Assembly (NCBI RefSeq): GCF_004363655.1
Contig: NZ_SNZH01000001.1
Coordinates: 672,425-736,424, forward strand
From: Tahibacter aquaticus
Lineage (GTDB): Bacteria; Pseudomonadota; Gammaproteobacteria; Xanthomonadales; Rhodanobacteraceae
DNA length: 64,000 nucleotides
Direction: 5' to 3'
Shown piece by piece: positions 1-7,593 of this stretch. A model generated the notes under the pieces. That model searched no databases and had not been told where the DNA came from. It was given only the letters and a program-made list of their open reading frames with translations. The first letter of the stretch is position 1. Each line of letters starts with the position of its first letter. Made by a program: the position numbers and the translations under genes.

Positions 1-297
1 CGCGAAGTGGGCCTGAGCGACGAACAGCTCGCCCGCGGCAACATGGCGCGCATTTTCGGCCTGAGCTTCGTGCTCAGCCTGCTCGCCGCCTGGATGTTCG
101 CGATATTCCTGGGGCCACGCCCGCCGATGGCGTTCGGCCTGGGCGCAGGATTTACCGCCGGCCTGTTCTGGGTCGCTTCCAGCTTCGGCACCAACTATCT
201 GTTTGCGCGGCGCAGCCTCAAGCTGTTCCTGATCGACGGCGGCTACCATTCGCTGCAGTTCACCCTGATCGGGCTGATCCTCGCACTCTGGCACTAA
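1..297 (+). CDS. DUF1761-like membrane protein, C-terminal part (gene starts before the window)
   Basis: The frame is open from the first base and stops with TAA at 295-297, so the start lies upstream. About 98 residues are visible. They contain three hydrophobic stretches with small-residue-rich turns and the phrase EQLARGNMARIFG, which resembles the middle of DUF1761 proteins. These are small inner-membrane proteins of unknown function that usually have four membrane segments. The family call rests on the look of the sequence only. No partner gene is suggested by the next gene, which is a soluble isomerase 170 bases downstream. Confidence 0.6.
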   Translation, partial: REVGLSDEQLARGNMARIFGLSFVLSLLAAWMFAIFLGPRPPMAFGLGAGFTAGLFWVASSFGTNYLFARRSLKLFLIDGGYHSLQFTLIGLILALWH

Positions 298-466
298 ACG
301 GGATGCGTGCTTGCGCCACAGGCTGGGTGGCGCAGCACGGCAGCCAGTGCGGCAACGCCGCTGGCGTCTGCAACGCTCTTGCTGGCGTCAATCCACCTGG
401 CGCGACACGGCCTCGCACCGCAGTATCGGCGCGGCCGTTTCGTCTCCACTGACCGCCGAGGATTGC

Positions 467-1096
467 ATGCACGTCACCTGGTACTTCGATTTCATCTCGC
501 CGTTCGCCTGGCTGCAGCTGCGCAAGGTGCTGGCCCTGCGCGAACGCATGGCGGTGCAGCCGGTGCCGATTCTGTTCGCCGCCGTATTGGACAAGCTCGG
601 CCAGCTCGGCCCGGCGGAAATTCCGGGCAAGCGCGATTTCACTTACCGCTACGTCCACTGGCAGGCGCAGCGCCAGGGGCTGCCGCTGCGCTTTCCGCCG
701 GCGCATCCGTTCAATCCGCTGCCGGTACTGCGTCTGTGCGTCGCCGCAGGCAACAGCTGGGAAGCGGTTGAAAAAATCTTTGTGCACATTTGGCAGGAGG
801 GCAAGGCCGCCGACTCCGTCGACGCGCTGCGCGACCTCGGCCGGCAGCTGGGCCTGGACGATCTGGACACGGCCCTGGGCAGCGACGCGGTCAAGCAGGC
901 CGTGCGCGCCAACACCGACGCCGCGCTCGCTGCCGGCGTATTCGGCGTGCCCACGCTGCGCCTGGACGAGCAGTTATTCTGGGGCGACGACGCCACCGGC
1001 ATGGCGCTGGACTACCTGGCCGACCCGAACTGCTTCAATGCCGGCGAATACGCCAGAATTTCCACATTGCCACAAGCCGTACAACGCCGGCGCTAA
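467..1096 (+). CDS. 2-hydroxychromene-2-carboxylate isomerase / DsbA-like thioredoxin-fold protein
   Basis: This 209-residue protein begins MHVTWYFDFISPFAW. The phrase FDFISPF near residues 7-13 is the N-terminal signature of the HCCA isomerase/kappa-class GST group, where the CxxC of DsbA is replaced by a serine that activates glutathione. A cis-proline loop GVFGVPTL lies at about residues 160-167, as expected for a thioredoxin fold with a helical insertion. An ATG at 467 is chosen because it begins exactly at the fold; the longer upstream frame is arginine-rich and has no homology-like content. It is probably a cytoplasmic glutathione-dependent isomerase or oxidoreductase; the substrate is unknown. 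A 188-bp inverted-repeat element starts 6 bases after the stop codon. Confidence 0.8.
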   Translation: MHVTWYFDFISPFAWLQLRKVLALRERMAVQPVPILFAAVLDKLGQLGPAEIPGKRDFTYRYVHWQAQRQGLPLRFPPAHPFNPLPVLRLCVAAGNSWEAVEKIFVHIWQEGKAADSVDALRDLGRQLGLDDLDTALGSDAVKQAVRANTDAALAAGVFGVPTLRLDEQLFWGDDATGMALDYLADPNCFNAGEYARISTLPQAVQRRR

Positions 1097-1102
1097 TACA
1101 AA

Positions 1103-1290
1103 GCGACGCAGGTTGGGGTAAGCCGCCAGGCGCACCCCACCATCGCGGCATATGAACCAGCGAAGCCCATGCCGAACGAATGTTCCTGCCGCCCGGACAC
1201 AAGCAAAAGCGTTCCTTCGGCCCAGGCTTTTTGTTGCGGCATTAGCACGATGTTCGGGTGCGCCTGGCGGCTTACTCCAACCTGCGCCGC
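1103..1290 (+). repeat. MITE-like dispersed element, copy A
   Basis: The two ends, 1103-1137 and 1256-1290, are 35-base inverted repeats of each other with only two mismatches, and there is no coding potential between them. The interior, notably 1201-1252, resembles the interior of a second element at 48568-48766 that has the same ends. The element starts 6 bases after a stop codon, so it could also act as a 3' hairpin of the upstream transcript. No transposase is nearby, which fits a non-autonomous element. Confidence 0.8.
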
Positions 1291-1353
1291 TGCGTCATGT
1301 CGCATATCGCGCCGCTTGCGCAGGGCGCGACGACCAACGCGACATGCGCCGAA

Positions 1354-2388
1354 TCACGCCAGCTCCACCCGCAGCGCCGCCAGCGCCCGTTCGACCGCCG
1401 CCGCATCCACGTCCAGATGCGTCACCGCGCGGACGGTACGCGGGCCCATCTCGCCCATGCGCACGCCGCGCGCGAGCAGGCGGCTGCACAGCGCCGGCGC
1501 ATCCAGCCCCTCGCGCGCGATGTCGAAATACACCAGGTTGGTCTGAACGCCGGCCAGGTCGATGCGCAGGCCCTCGATGGCGGCAATGCCTTGCGCCAGG
1601 GCCTGGGCATTGGCGTGATCGTCGGCCAGGCGCTGCACATGCTGGTCCAGCGCGTAGTCGCAGGCGGCGGCAATGATGCCGCTCTGGCGCATCGCACCGC
1701 CCCAGCGCAGCTTCAGGCGCAACGCTTCGTGGATAAAGCCTGCGCTACCCGCCAGTACGGCACCACCGGGCGTGCCCAGTCCCTTGGAGAAATCGATCCA
1801 GACCGAGTCGTAGCCGCGCGCATAGTCGGCCGCGGATACGCCGCTGGCGACAACGGCATTGAGCAACCGCGCCCCGTCCATGTGCGTAAGCAGGCCGTGG
1901 CCGTGGGCGATTGCGGCAATTTCGTCCAGCTGCGCCAGCGGCCAGATCGTGCCGCCGCCGAGATTGGCGGTCTGCTCCACTTCGACCAGGCGCTGGCGCG
2001 GGGCGTAAGGCCGGTCCGGACGCAGTGCCGCCTGCAGCTGGGCGGCGCTGAAACGGCCGCGGTCGCCGGGCAGACTGTGCAGCATCACGCCGGCCAGGGC
2101 AGCAGGGCCGCCGCCTTCGAAACCGAACAGATGGCAGCTGGCATCGCAGATCACCTCGTCGCCAGGACGGCAGTGCACGGCGAGTGCGATTTCATTGCAC
2201 ATGGTGCCCGAAGGCAGATAGATCGCTGCTTCCTTGCCGAGCAGGTTGGCACAGCGCTCGACCAGGCGATTGACGCTGGGGTCTTCGCCCGCGCGTTCGT
2301 CGCCGACCTCGGCATTGGCCATCACCTGGCGCATGGCGGCCGTAGGCCGGGTCTTGGTATCGCTGAAGAAATCGACAAAGGCAGACAT
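1354..2388 (-). CDS. ltaE: Low-specificity L-threonine aldolase
   Basis: This 344-residue, fold-type I PLP enzyme cleaves L-threonine or L-allo-threonine to glycine and acetaldehyde. The presumed PLP lysine is K202 in the phrase DFSKGLGTPGG. HMDGARL at 169-175 supplies the aspartate and arginine that hold the cofactor ring and the carboxylate, and the histidine at about 86 sits where the ring-stacking histidine is expected. The N-terminus MSAFVDFFSDTKTRPT is typical of the family, so the ATG at 2388 is preferred to the much longer open frame upstream. It is transcribed towards the MITE-like element at 1103-1290. The DUF4124 gene at 2476 is divergent, leaving 87 bases for both promoters. Confidence 0.92.
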   Translation of the reverse strand: MSAFVDFFSDTKTRPTAAMRQVMANAEVGDERAGEDPSVNRLVERCANLLGKEAAIYLPSGTMCNEIALAVHCRPGDEVICDASCHLFGFEGGGPAALAGVMLHSLPGDRGRFSAAQLQAALRPDRPYAPRQRLVEVEQTANLGGGTIWPLAQLDEIAAIAHGHGLLTHMDGARLLNAVVASGVSAADYARGYDSVWIDFSKGLGTPGGAVLAGSAGFIHEALRLKLRWGGAMRQSGIIAAACDYALDQHVQRLADDHANAQALAQGIAAIEGLRIDLAGVQTNLVYFDIAREGLDAPALCSRLLARGVRMGEMGPRTVRAVTHLDVDAAAVERALAALRVELA

Positions 2389-2475
2389 GCATGGCTCCGG
2401 CGGCAAAGAAGCCAAGCATTGCGACAGCGGCCGCAGTATCGCAAGCGGTACGGCGGCGTAGAATCGGTCCCCATC

Positions 2476-3132
2476 ATGAAACCCCTGCCCTATTGCCTGA
2501 TCGTCCTGGCCGGCTGCGCCCTCGCCCAGTCCGGCGCCGCTGCTACCAATACCGGCTACCGCTGCACTGGCGCCAACGGCAGCGTGTCGTTCCAGGACAA
2601 GCCCTGCGCCGGCGGCCAGCAGAGCAAACCGTTCGAATACGACCGTACTGCAGCACCGCCCGGCGAAGGCGCCGCGCCGGCCGAGCCGGCACCGATTGAA
2701 GAAAGCCCGCCGCTGCAGAAACCGGCCATCTCCGCCGTACCGCCGCCGCGGCCACCGCCGCCGATCCTGTTCCGCTGCGTACGCGCCGACAACGAAAAGG
2801 TCTACTACAGCGAAACCGGCCAGACCCAGTCCTACCAAGTGCCGGCCGGCGTCGTCGGCTTGCCCGGCAGCCGGCTGGGCGACCAGGTACGCATGTCTGC
2901 GCCGGAGTCCAACCGTCCTGCGGTCGCAGCGCCGGGCGGCGCGGCCAGCATCGCCACCGCCTTCGTTACCGTGCAGGACCGCTGCGAGCAGCTCACCCCG
3001 GCCGAAGCCTGCCGCGCGCTGCGCGCGCAATTGGAAGAAAACCTCGACAAGCAGCGTCGTGCCGACAAGAGCGAGCGGCCGGGCCTGGAGGCCGAAGCCA
3101 TCGCGCTGGTCGACAAACAGGCCGGCTGCTGA
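2476..3132 (+). CDS. Exported DUF4124 domain protein
   Basis: This 218-residue protein has a Sec signal peptide (MKPLPYCLIVLAGCALAQ, cleavage near AAA). A DUF4124-like segment follows at about residues 24-52, with the typical pattern YRCTGANGSVSFQDKPC. A proline-rich linker is next (about 55-98), then a second similar segment from about 99 with FRCVRADNEKVYYS. DUF4124 proteins are small periplasmic proteins of unknown function common in Xanthomonadales and related groups. The C-terminal third is charged and predicted helical. The start is the ATG directly before the signal peptide. The stop codon lies inside the first 104-bp repeat of the DnaA-box array (3129-3232), an unusual overlap. Confidence 0.8.
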   Translation: MKPLPYCLIVLAGCALAQSGAAATNTGYRCTGANGSVSFQDKPCAGGQQSKPFEYDRTAAPPGEGAAPAEPAPIEESPPLQKPAISAVPPPRPPPPILFRCVRADNEKVYYSETGQTQSYQVPAGVVGLPGSRLGDQVRMSAPESNRPAVAAPGGAASIATAFVTVQDRCEQLTPAEACRALRAQLEENLDKQRRADKSERPGLEAEAIALVDKQAGC

Positions 3133-3841
3133 CGCGAATTCGCGCAAAGCGGGCCGACGCCAGCACTGGCGCGGCCCGCAGCGATTTGTCCACAGGCTTG
3201 TACGCGCACTTGTCCCCAGCAGCTGTGGATAACAGCTTGCGGGATAATATAAATAAATATTTTGCAGCTTCGTACACCGGCACGAGAAGCAACTGAGCAT
3301 TTTTTGCGCAATCCGTGCCGGCCCCGCACCAGCGCTGGCGCTGCGCCTACTGTGCACAGACTTGACCACACAGTTGTCCACAGGCGCTGTGGATAGCGCC
3401 CTGGCTGCTGGCGAAATACTACGCAAAGCGGGCGAGAACCAGCTGTCGCAAGGGCTGCAGCGATTCATCCACAGGCTTGTCCCAGGGGATTTCCACAGCT
3501 GCTGTGGACGAAGCAGTGCGCTTGCCGCCGCCGTGAAAAATGCTTATCCACAGCGTCGGCGAAAGCCGGCGCCGGCCAGCGCCCTGGCGAAAAATTCAGC
3601 AAAGCGGGCAAGAGCAAGCCAGCGCAAGGGCTGCAGCGTTTCATCCACAGGCTTGTTCCGGCAGATGTCCACAAGCGCTGTGGATGAAAAGATCCAGCGC
3701 GCAGCACCGCCGCAGCGCGCTGGCGAAAAACTACGCAAAGCGTGCCGCAGCGAGCCGCGGCAAGGCCTGCAGCATTTCATCCACAGGCTTGTTACGGGGG
3801 GTTTCCACAGGCCCTGTGGATGAAAGCGGCGAAGGGCTATC
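3129..3841. repeat. Array of 104-bp repeats rich in DnaA-box-like 9-mers
   Basis: This non-coding region holds four full repeat units of exactly 104 bp at 3129-3232, 3408-3511, 3584-3687 and 3720-3823, and one partial unit ending at 3396. Each full unit has box-like 9-mers at fixed offsets: 57 (forward), 81 (forward, weaker) and 95 (reverse). The best matches to TTATNCACA are 3544-3552 (forward) and 3224-3232 (reverse). Near matches (TTGTCCACA, TCATCCACA and their complements) are at 3186, 3374, 3388, 3465, 3641, 3679, 3777 and 3815. No protein-coding frame in it looks real. It could bind DnaA (origin-like or titration site) or be a purely structural repeat. Confidence 0.85.
3240..3266. other. 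A+T-rich island in the repeat array (possible unwinding element or promoter)
   Basis: About 27 bases are almost entirely A and T (ATAATATAAATAAATATTTT core), within surroundings that are otherwise strongly G+C-rich. The island lies 8 bases from the perfect reverse-oriented DnaA-box-like 9-mer at 3224-3232. An A+T-rich stretch beside DnaA boxes is the arrangement of a DNA unwinding element, but the same composition could simply hold a promoter. The role is inference. Confidence 0.45.
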
Positions 3842-4351
3842 TCAACACAGCTGCAGCGGCGGCCGCGGCGCGTGGCGACGCTCGTGATCGATCAGCCAGC
3901 GCTTGATCGGCAGCCCGCCGCCGAAGCCGGTCAGGCTGCCGTTGCTGCCGATGACGCGGTGGCAGGGCACGACGATCGGCAGCGGATTCGCGCCATTGGC
4001 CGCGCCGACGGCGCGACTGGCAGCGGGCCGGCCGATGCGCAGCGCGAGTTCGCCGTAGCTGATCGTCTCGGCGCTGGGAATTTCGCACAGCGCATTCCAG
4101 ACCTGGTGCTGGAACGGCGTGCCCTGGGCATCGCGCGGGAAGTCGAACGCCGTGCGCAGGCCGTCGAAATAATCGCGCAACTGCTGCGCCGCCCGGGCGA
4201 ACAGCTGGCTGTCGCGGTCCAGGCCGGTCTCGGGCATGTTCGCCCGGCCGTTGCGCGGAAACTCGATGCGCCGTACGCCCTGCACACTGCCCAGCAACAG
4301 CAGCGGCCCTATCGGCGTTTCGACGATGTCATAGACCAGCATGCTGTCCAT
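3842..4351 (-). CDS. ogt: Methylated-DNA--protein-cysteine S-methyltransferase (Ogt type)
   Basis: This suicide repair protein of 169 residues transfers alkyl groups from O6-alkylguanine to its own cysteine. The active-site motif PCHRV is at residues 129-133, with C130 the acceptor, preceded by the recognition-helix region SRAVGAANGANP. The N-terminal ribonuclease-like domain spans about residues 4-75. Two starts are possible: 4351 (used here, GGTGG 10 bases upstream) or the in-frame ATG at 4342, which has GAAGG at a better distance. It follows alkA by 32 bases on the same strand, so the two direct alkylation-repair activities are probably co-transcribed. Its stop is one base from the repeat array. 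Confidence 0.92.
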   Translation of the reverse strand: MDSMLVYDIVETPIGPLLLLGSVQGVRRIEFPRNGRANMPETGLDRDSQLFARAAQQLRDYFDGLRTAFDFPRDAQGTPFQHQVWNALCEIPSAETISYGELALRIGRPAASRAVGAANGANPLPIVVPCHRVIGSNGSLTGFGGGLPIKRWLIDHERRHAPRPPLQLC

Positions 4352-4383
4352 GCCTTCGCTGCCACCTGCCTTGCGCGCGTCCA

Positions 4384-5286
4384 CTATCCTGCCGAGCGCC
4401 ACAGCAGCAGTACCGCATAGGCGCGGTAAGGCCGCCAGGCCTGGCTCTGCTGTTCCAGCTCGCGCGCAGTCAAGGTGGTGCCCGGCTGCAGCACCTTGCG
4501 CAGCACGATGTCCGCGGCGGGAAACGCATCCATTTCGCGCAGCGCGCGCATGGCCATGTAGTGCGCGGTCCAGTCGCCGATGCCGCGCAATGCGGTGCAG
4601 CGTGCGACGAAACGCGCGAGAGGCTGGCTGCGCTCGAAATCCAGTTCGCCGGCGCTGACTGCCGCGGCCAGGCCTTGCAAGGTCGCAATGCGTGCGCCGG
4701 TCAGGCCCAGGCCGTCGAGATTGGCCGTGGCCAGCACATCGGCGGGCGGAAACAGGCTGTGGCAGGGCTCGTCCGCGCCGGCGCCGGGAATGCGCTGCGC
4801 ATGCCGCGCCACCAGGCGGGCGGCCAGGGTGCGCGCCGCGGCAACAGTGATCTGCTGGCCCAGCACGGCGCGCACGCCGAGTTCGAACCCGTCCCAGCAG
4901 CCCGGTACGCGAATATCGCCATGCTGCGCCAGCAGCGCCGCCAGGCGCGGATCGCGCCCCAGTACACGGCGCAGGCGCGCTTGCGGCGCATCCAGGTCGA
5001 ACAGCTCGCGCACGCGCGGCGCGGCGAACGCCACAGCGCTGCGATCGGCATGGCAGCACTCCAGCCAGCCCTGGCGCAGGTCGACCTGCAGCCAGCCCGG
5101 CTCGCCGTTGTATACAAAGCTACGCCGGTAGCCATCCTCGCCGACCGCTTCCACGCCGGGAATCGCGCGGCGCGCATAGAACGCCAGCACTGCGTCGACG
5201 GGATAGCGGCGCGGCAGGGCAAGGTCGATGCGTGCAGTCGGCGGGGGCATGGCCGCAGCATGGCCGGACGCTGTCATGCGCGCCAT
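4384..5286 (-). CDS. alkA: DNA-3-methyladenine glycosylase II (AlkA-like)
   Basis: This 300-residue protein has an AlkA-type N-terminal domain (about 18-125) and a helix-hairpin-helix-GPD glycosylase domain. The hairpin is LRGIGDWTA at about 233-241, and the catalytic aspartate is D259 in DAFPAADIVLRK. It excises alkylated bases such as 3-methyladenine, starting base-excision repair. In many proteobacteria this domain is fused behind Ada; here it stands alone, paired with ogt just downstream. The first 12 residues look dispensable and an internal ATG (MPPPTARIDL) could be the real start. No Ada regulator is visible in the window. Confidence 0.9.
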   Translation of the reverse strand: MARMTASGHAAAMPPPTARIDLALPRRYPVDAVLAFYARRAIPGVEAVGEDGYRRSFVYNGEPGWLQVDLRQGWLECCHADRSAVAFAAPRVRELFDLDAPQARLRRVLGRDPRLAALLAQHGDIRVPGCWDGFELGVRAVLGQQITVAAARTLAARLVARHAQRIPGAGADEPCHSLFPPADVLATANLDGLGLTGARIATLQGLAAAVSAGELDFERSQPLARFVARCTALRGIGDWTAHYMAMRALREMDAFPAADIVLRKVLQPGTTLTARELEQQSQAWRPYRAYAVLLLWRSAG

Positions 5287-5319
5287 CCGTTTGTTGTACG
5301 GCAGCGGCGATGCATCGGC

Positions 5320-6099
5320 CTAGAAACCGTAGCGCAGGAAGCCGCCATCGACCGCGATGCACTCGCCGCTGATATAGCTCGCCGCCGGCAGGCAGAGGAA
5401 AGCCACCGCCGCAGCGACTTCCTCGGGTTCGCCGATGCGCTGCAAGGGCGTGCGCTCCAGCACTTCTTCCAGATAGTCGGCATCCGCCAGGGCCGGCTCG
5501 GAGCGCTGCGTGCGGATATACCAGGGCGCCACCGCATTGACGCGGATGCCGTCGCCGGCCCATTCGCAGGCCAGGTTGCGCGTGAGCTGCAGCAATGCCG
5601 CCTTGGTCATGCCATACGGCGAGCCGGTGCGCACATGGGTCAGGCCGGACACCGAACCGATATTGACGATGGCCGCGGCACCGTGCCCGGCCAGCTGCGC
5701 ATGCGCCAGCCGGCACAGCTCGAAGGCGCTGATCACATTGGTCTCGATCAGAAAGCGGTATTCGTCTTCGGCATATTCCAGCGTCGGCTTGCGGATATTG
5801 GTGCCGACGTTGTTGACCAGCAGCGACAGGCTGAGCTGCTGGTCGGCAATCCAGTCGAACAATTCCAGGCGCTGTTCGCGCTGCGCCATGTCGCCGGCGA
5901 AGGCGTCGATCTCGCAGTCGGGAAATTCCTCGTTCAGTTCGCCGCGTACCCGCTCCAGGTGCACGCCGTCGCGGGCAACCAGCAGCAGGTCGGCGCCGAG
6001 CAGCGCCAGCTCGCGCGCGCAGGCCAGGCCTATGCCCTTGCTGGCGCCGGTGACCAGGGCCGTGCGCCCGTCCAGGCGCCAGCGTGATGCGTTCGTCAT
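5320..6099 (-). CDS. SDR family NAD(P)-dependent oxidoreductase (tropinone-reductase-like)
   Basis: This 259-residue classical short-chain dehydrogenase has the nucleotide-binding glycine motif TGASKGIG (17-24), NNVG at 96-99, catalytic S149 in NIGSVSG and the YxxxK pair Y162/K166 in PYGMTKAA. The C-terminal region ISGECIAVDGGF is typical of the family. The ordering and the phrase LVNNVGTNIRKP resemble tropinone-reductase-like members, which reduce various carbonyls; the substrate cannot be read from sequence. The ATG at 6099 is used; an upstream in-frame start at 6126 adds nine unconvincing residues. The next gene downstream on this strand, alkA, is 33 bases away. Confidence 0.88.
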   Translation of the reverse strand: MTNASRWRLDGRTALVTGASKGIGLACARELALLGADLLLVARDGVHLERVRGELNEEFPDCEIDAFAGDMAQREQRLELFDWIADQQLSLSLLVNNVGTNIRKPTLEYAEDEYRFLIETNVISAFELCRLAHAQLAGHGAAAIVNIGSVSGLTHVRTGSPYGMTKAALLQLTRNLACEWAGDGIRVNAVAPWYIRTQRSEPALADADYLEEVLERTPLQRIGEPEEVAAAVAFLCLPAASYISGECIAVDGGFLRYGF

Positions 6100-6176
6100 T
6101 GCCGCGGTATCCGCCTTGTTGCGCACTGCGCCGGGGCGCAGACTTTAGCGCAGCCCCGCCAACCGAGTACCGCCCG

Positions 6177-6374
6177 ATGCGCTTCGCCCTGCCGTTTTCC
6201 CTGCTGTTCCTGGCCGCCTGTTCCAGCGCGCCGCCACCGCCGCCGGCCAAGCCACAGCCGACCGTGATCGATTCCCAGCTCAAGGCCATGGACAAGGCAC
6301 GCGGCACCGCCGGTACCTTGGAACAGGGCAAGCAAAACACCGACGACGCGCTGAAGAAAGCCGAAGGCGAATAG
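6177..6374 (+). CDS. Small lipoprotein of unknown function
   Basis: This 65-residue protein has a short lipoprotein signal, MRFALPFSLLFLAAC, with the lipobox LAAC placing the acylated cysteine at residue 15. A proline-rich stretch (SSAPPPPPAKPQP) follows, then a charged helical tail ending KKAEGE. The mature protein is only about 50 residues and would sit in the inner or outer membrane facing the periplasm. It is divergent from the SDR gene and lies 84 bases before the zinc peptidase gene. I do not recognise a named family. Confidence 0.72.
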   Translation: MRFALPFSLLFLAACSSAPPPPPAKPQPTVIDSQLKAMDKARGTAGTLEQGKQNTDDALKKAEGE

Positions 6375-6458
6375 CCCTCGTCAACATTCGCCACTGACCG
6401 AATCGTCACCGGCGATTCGGTTACCATCCCGACGCCCCGCCCAGCCTGGAGATGCACA

Positions 6459-7322
6459 ATGCTTTGGCAGAAAGGTCGACGCAGCGACAATGTCGTTTCC
6501 TCCAGTGGCGGCGGCGCCCGCCGTCTCGGCGGTGCCGGCGGCATGGGCCTGGGCGGCATCGTCATCGTCTGCCTGATCAGCTGGGCGCTGGGCAAGAATC
6601 CGCTGGAAGTGCTGTCCCTGCTGATGCAGGACGGTGGCGGACCGGCGCAGACCCAGATCGAAAGTGCACCGCCGTCGACCCAGACCACCGAATTCGTCCG
6701 CGCCATTCTGGGCAGCACCGAAGACGTATGGAACCGTGTCTATGCCCAGGCTGGCGGCCAGTACAAGCAACCCCGCCTGGTGCTGTTCCAGGGCGGCGTG
6801 AACTCCGCCTGCGGCATGGCGAACTCTGCCGTAGGCCCGTTCTACTGCCCCGGCGACCAGCAGGTCTATCTCGACACCAGCTTCTTCGACGAGCTGTCGA
6901 ACCGCTTCCAGGCCGCCGGCGATTTCGCCCGCGCCTATGTCATCGCACACGAAGTCGGCCATCACGTGCAGAACCTCATGGGCGTGATGCGCAAGAGCGA
7001 ACAGCTGCAGCGCCAGGGCGTGCCGATGGAAGGCGCCACGGGCCTGTCGGTACGGCAGGAACTGCAGGCTGACTGCTTTGCCGGCGTCTGGGCCAACCAG
7101 GCCCAGGCCCAGCTGCAATGGCTGGAAAAAGGCGACGTGGAGTCGGCCCTGGCTGCGGCCACCGCGATCGGCGACGACAAGCTGCAGAAACAGTCGCGCG
7201 GCTACGTCGTACCCGATTCCTTCACCCACGGCAGCTCGGCCCAGCGCGTGCGCTGGTTTCGTCTGGGGCTGGAGCGCGGCGACATCAACGTCTGCGACAC
7301 CTTCGGCACGCAGCAGCTGTAA
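6459..7322 (+). CDS. ypfJ: YpfJ-like neutral zinc metallopeptidase
   Basis: This 287-residue protein starts with a glycine-rich cytoplasmic segment and a single membrane anchor at about residues 29-46. A peptidase domain of the YpfJ/KPN_02809 family follows. The zinc motif HEVGH is at 164-168, followed by QNLMG. The conserved ELQADCFAGVWAN near 200 supplies the third zinc ligand region. The C-terminal phrase HGSSAQRVRWFRLGLERGD is also a family hallmark. The biological substrate is unknown. TGGAG lies about 8 bases before the ATG. It appears to be monocistronic, and a hairpin follows at 7351-7377. Confidence 0.9.
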   Translation: MLWQKGRRSDNVVSSSGGGARRLGGAGGMGLGGIVIVCLISWALGKNPLEVLSLLMQDGGGPAQTQIESAPPSTQTTEFVRAILGSTEDVWNRVYAQAGGQYKQPRLVLFQGGVNSACGMANSAVGPFYCPGDQQVYLDTSFFDELSNRFQAAGDFARAYVIAHEVGHHVQNLMGVMRKSEQLQRQGVPMEGATGLSVRQELQADCFAGVWANQAQAQLQWLEKGDVESALAAATAIGDDKLQKQSRGYVVPDSFTHGSSAQRVRWFRLGLERGDINVCDTFGTQQL

Positions 7323-7350
7323 TTCGAAAAAGTTCCAACACGCAAAAAAC

Positions 7351-7377
7351 GGAGAAAGCCGCATCGCGGCTTTCTCC
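7351..7377 (-). terminator. Hairpin, probable rho-independent terminator read from the minus strand
   Basis: A perfect 12-bp stem (7351-7362 with 7366-7377) encloses a 3-base loop. On the minus strand it is followed by a run of six T (the complement of AAAAAA at 7344-7349), so it suits minus-strand transcription from the gene ending at 7594. On the plus strand, after ypfJ, no T run follows, though the stem may still stabilise that mRNA end. The other 216 bases up to 7593 hold nothing I can identify. Confidence 0.6.
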
Positions 7378-7593
7378 AACGGTCTACGGCTACCGCCTCA
7401 ATCGGGTTGTTCGCGGCAAGAGCCCGCACCGCCAGCCATGGCGTGTGCAGTGTGGTCGACAGCTACACCATCGTCCGCGCAGGCATGGGTAGATGCAGGC
7501 GCGGCCGCCGGCAACCGGGGGGCGTTGGTTGCCGGCCAGCGATGCAGCGGTGCAGGCTCGTAGAGGGATTACGCAGTTTGCCGGACGAAACTG

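Noticed and set aside
1258..2475. Plus-strand open frame running into the DUF4124 gene, and a minus-strand extension of the aldolase frame up to 3468.
   Set aside because: Both are accidental extensions of real frames across the opposite gene or the repeat array; the real starts are set by a signal peptide (2476) and by the conserved aldolase N-terminus (2388).
3362..3823. Open frames on both strands in the 104-bp repeat array.
   Set aside because: The translated sequences merely repeat the nucleotide units (phrases like FIHRLV in several frames) and lack ribosome-binding sites; the region is better explained as non-coding repeats.
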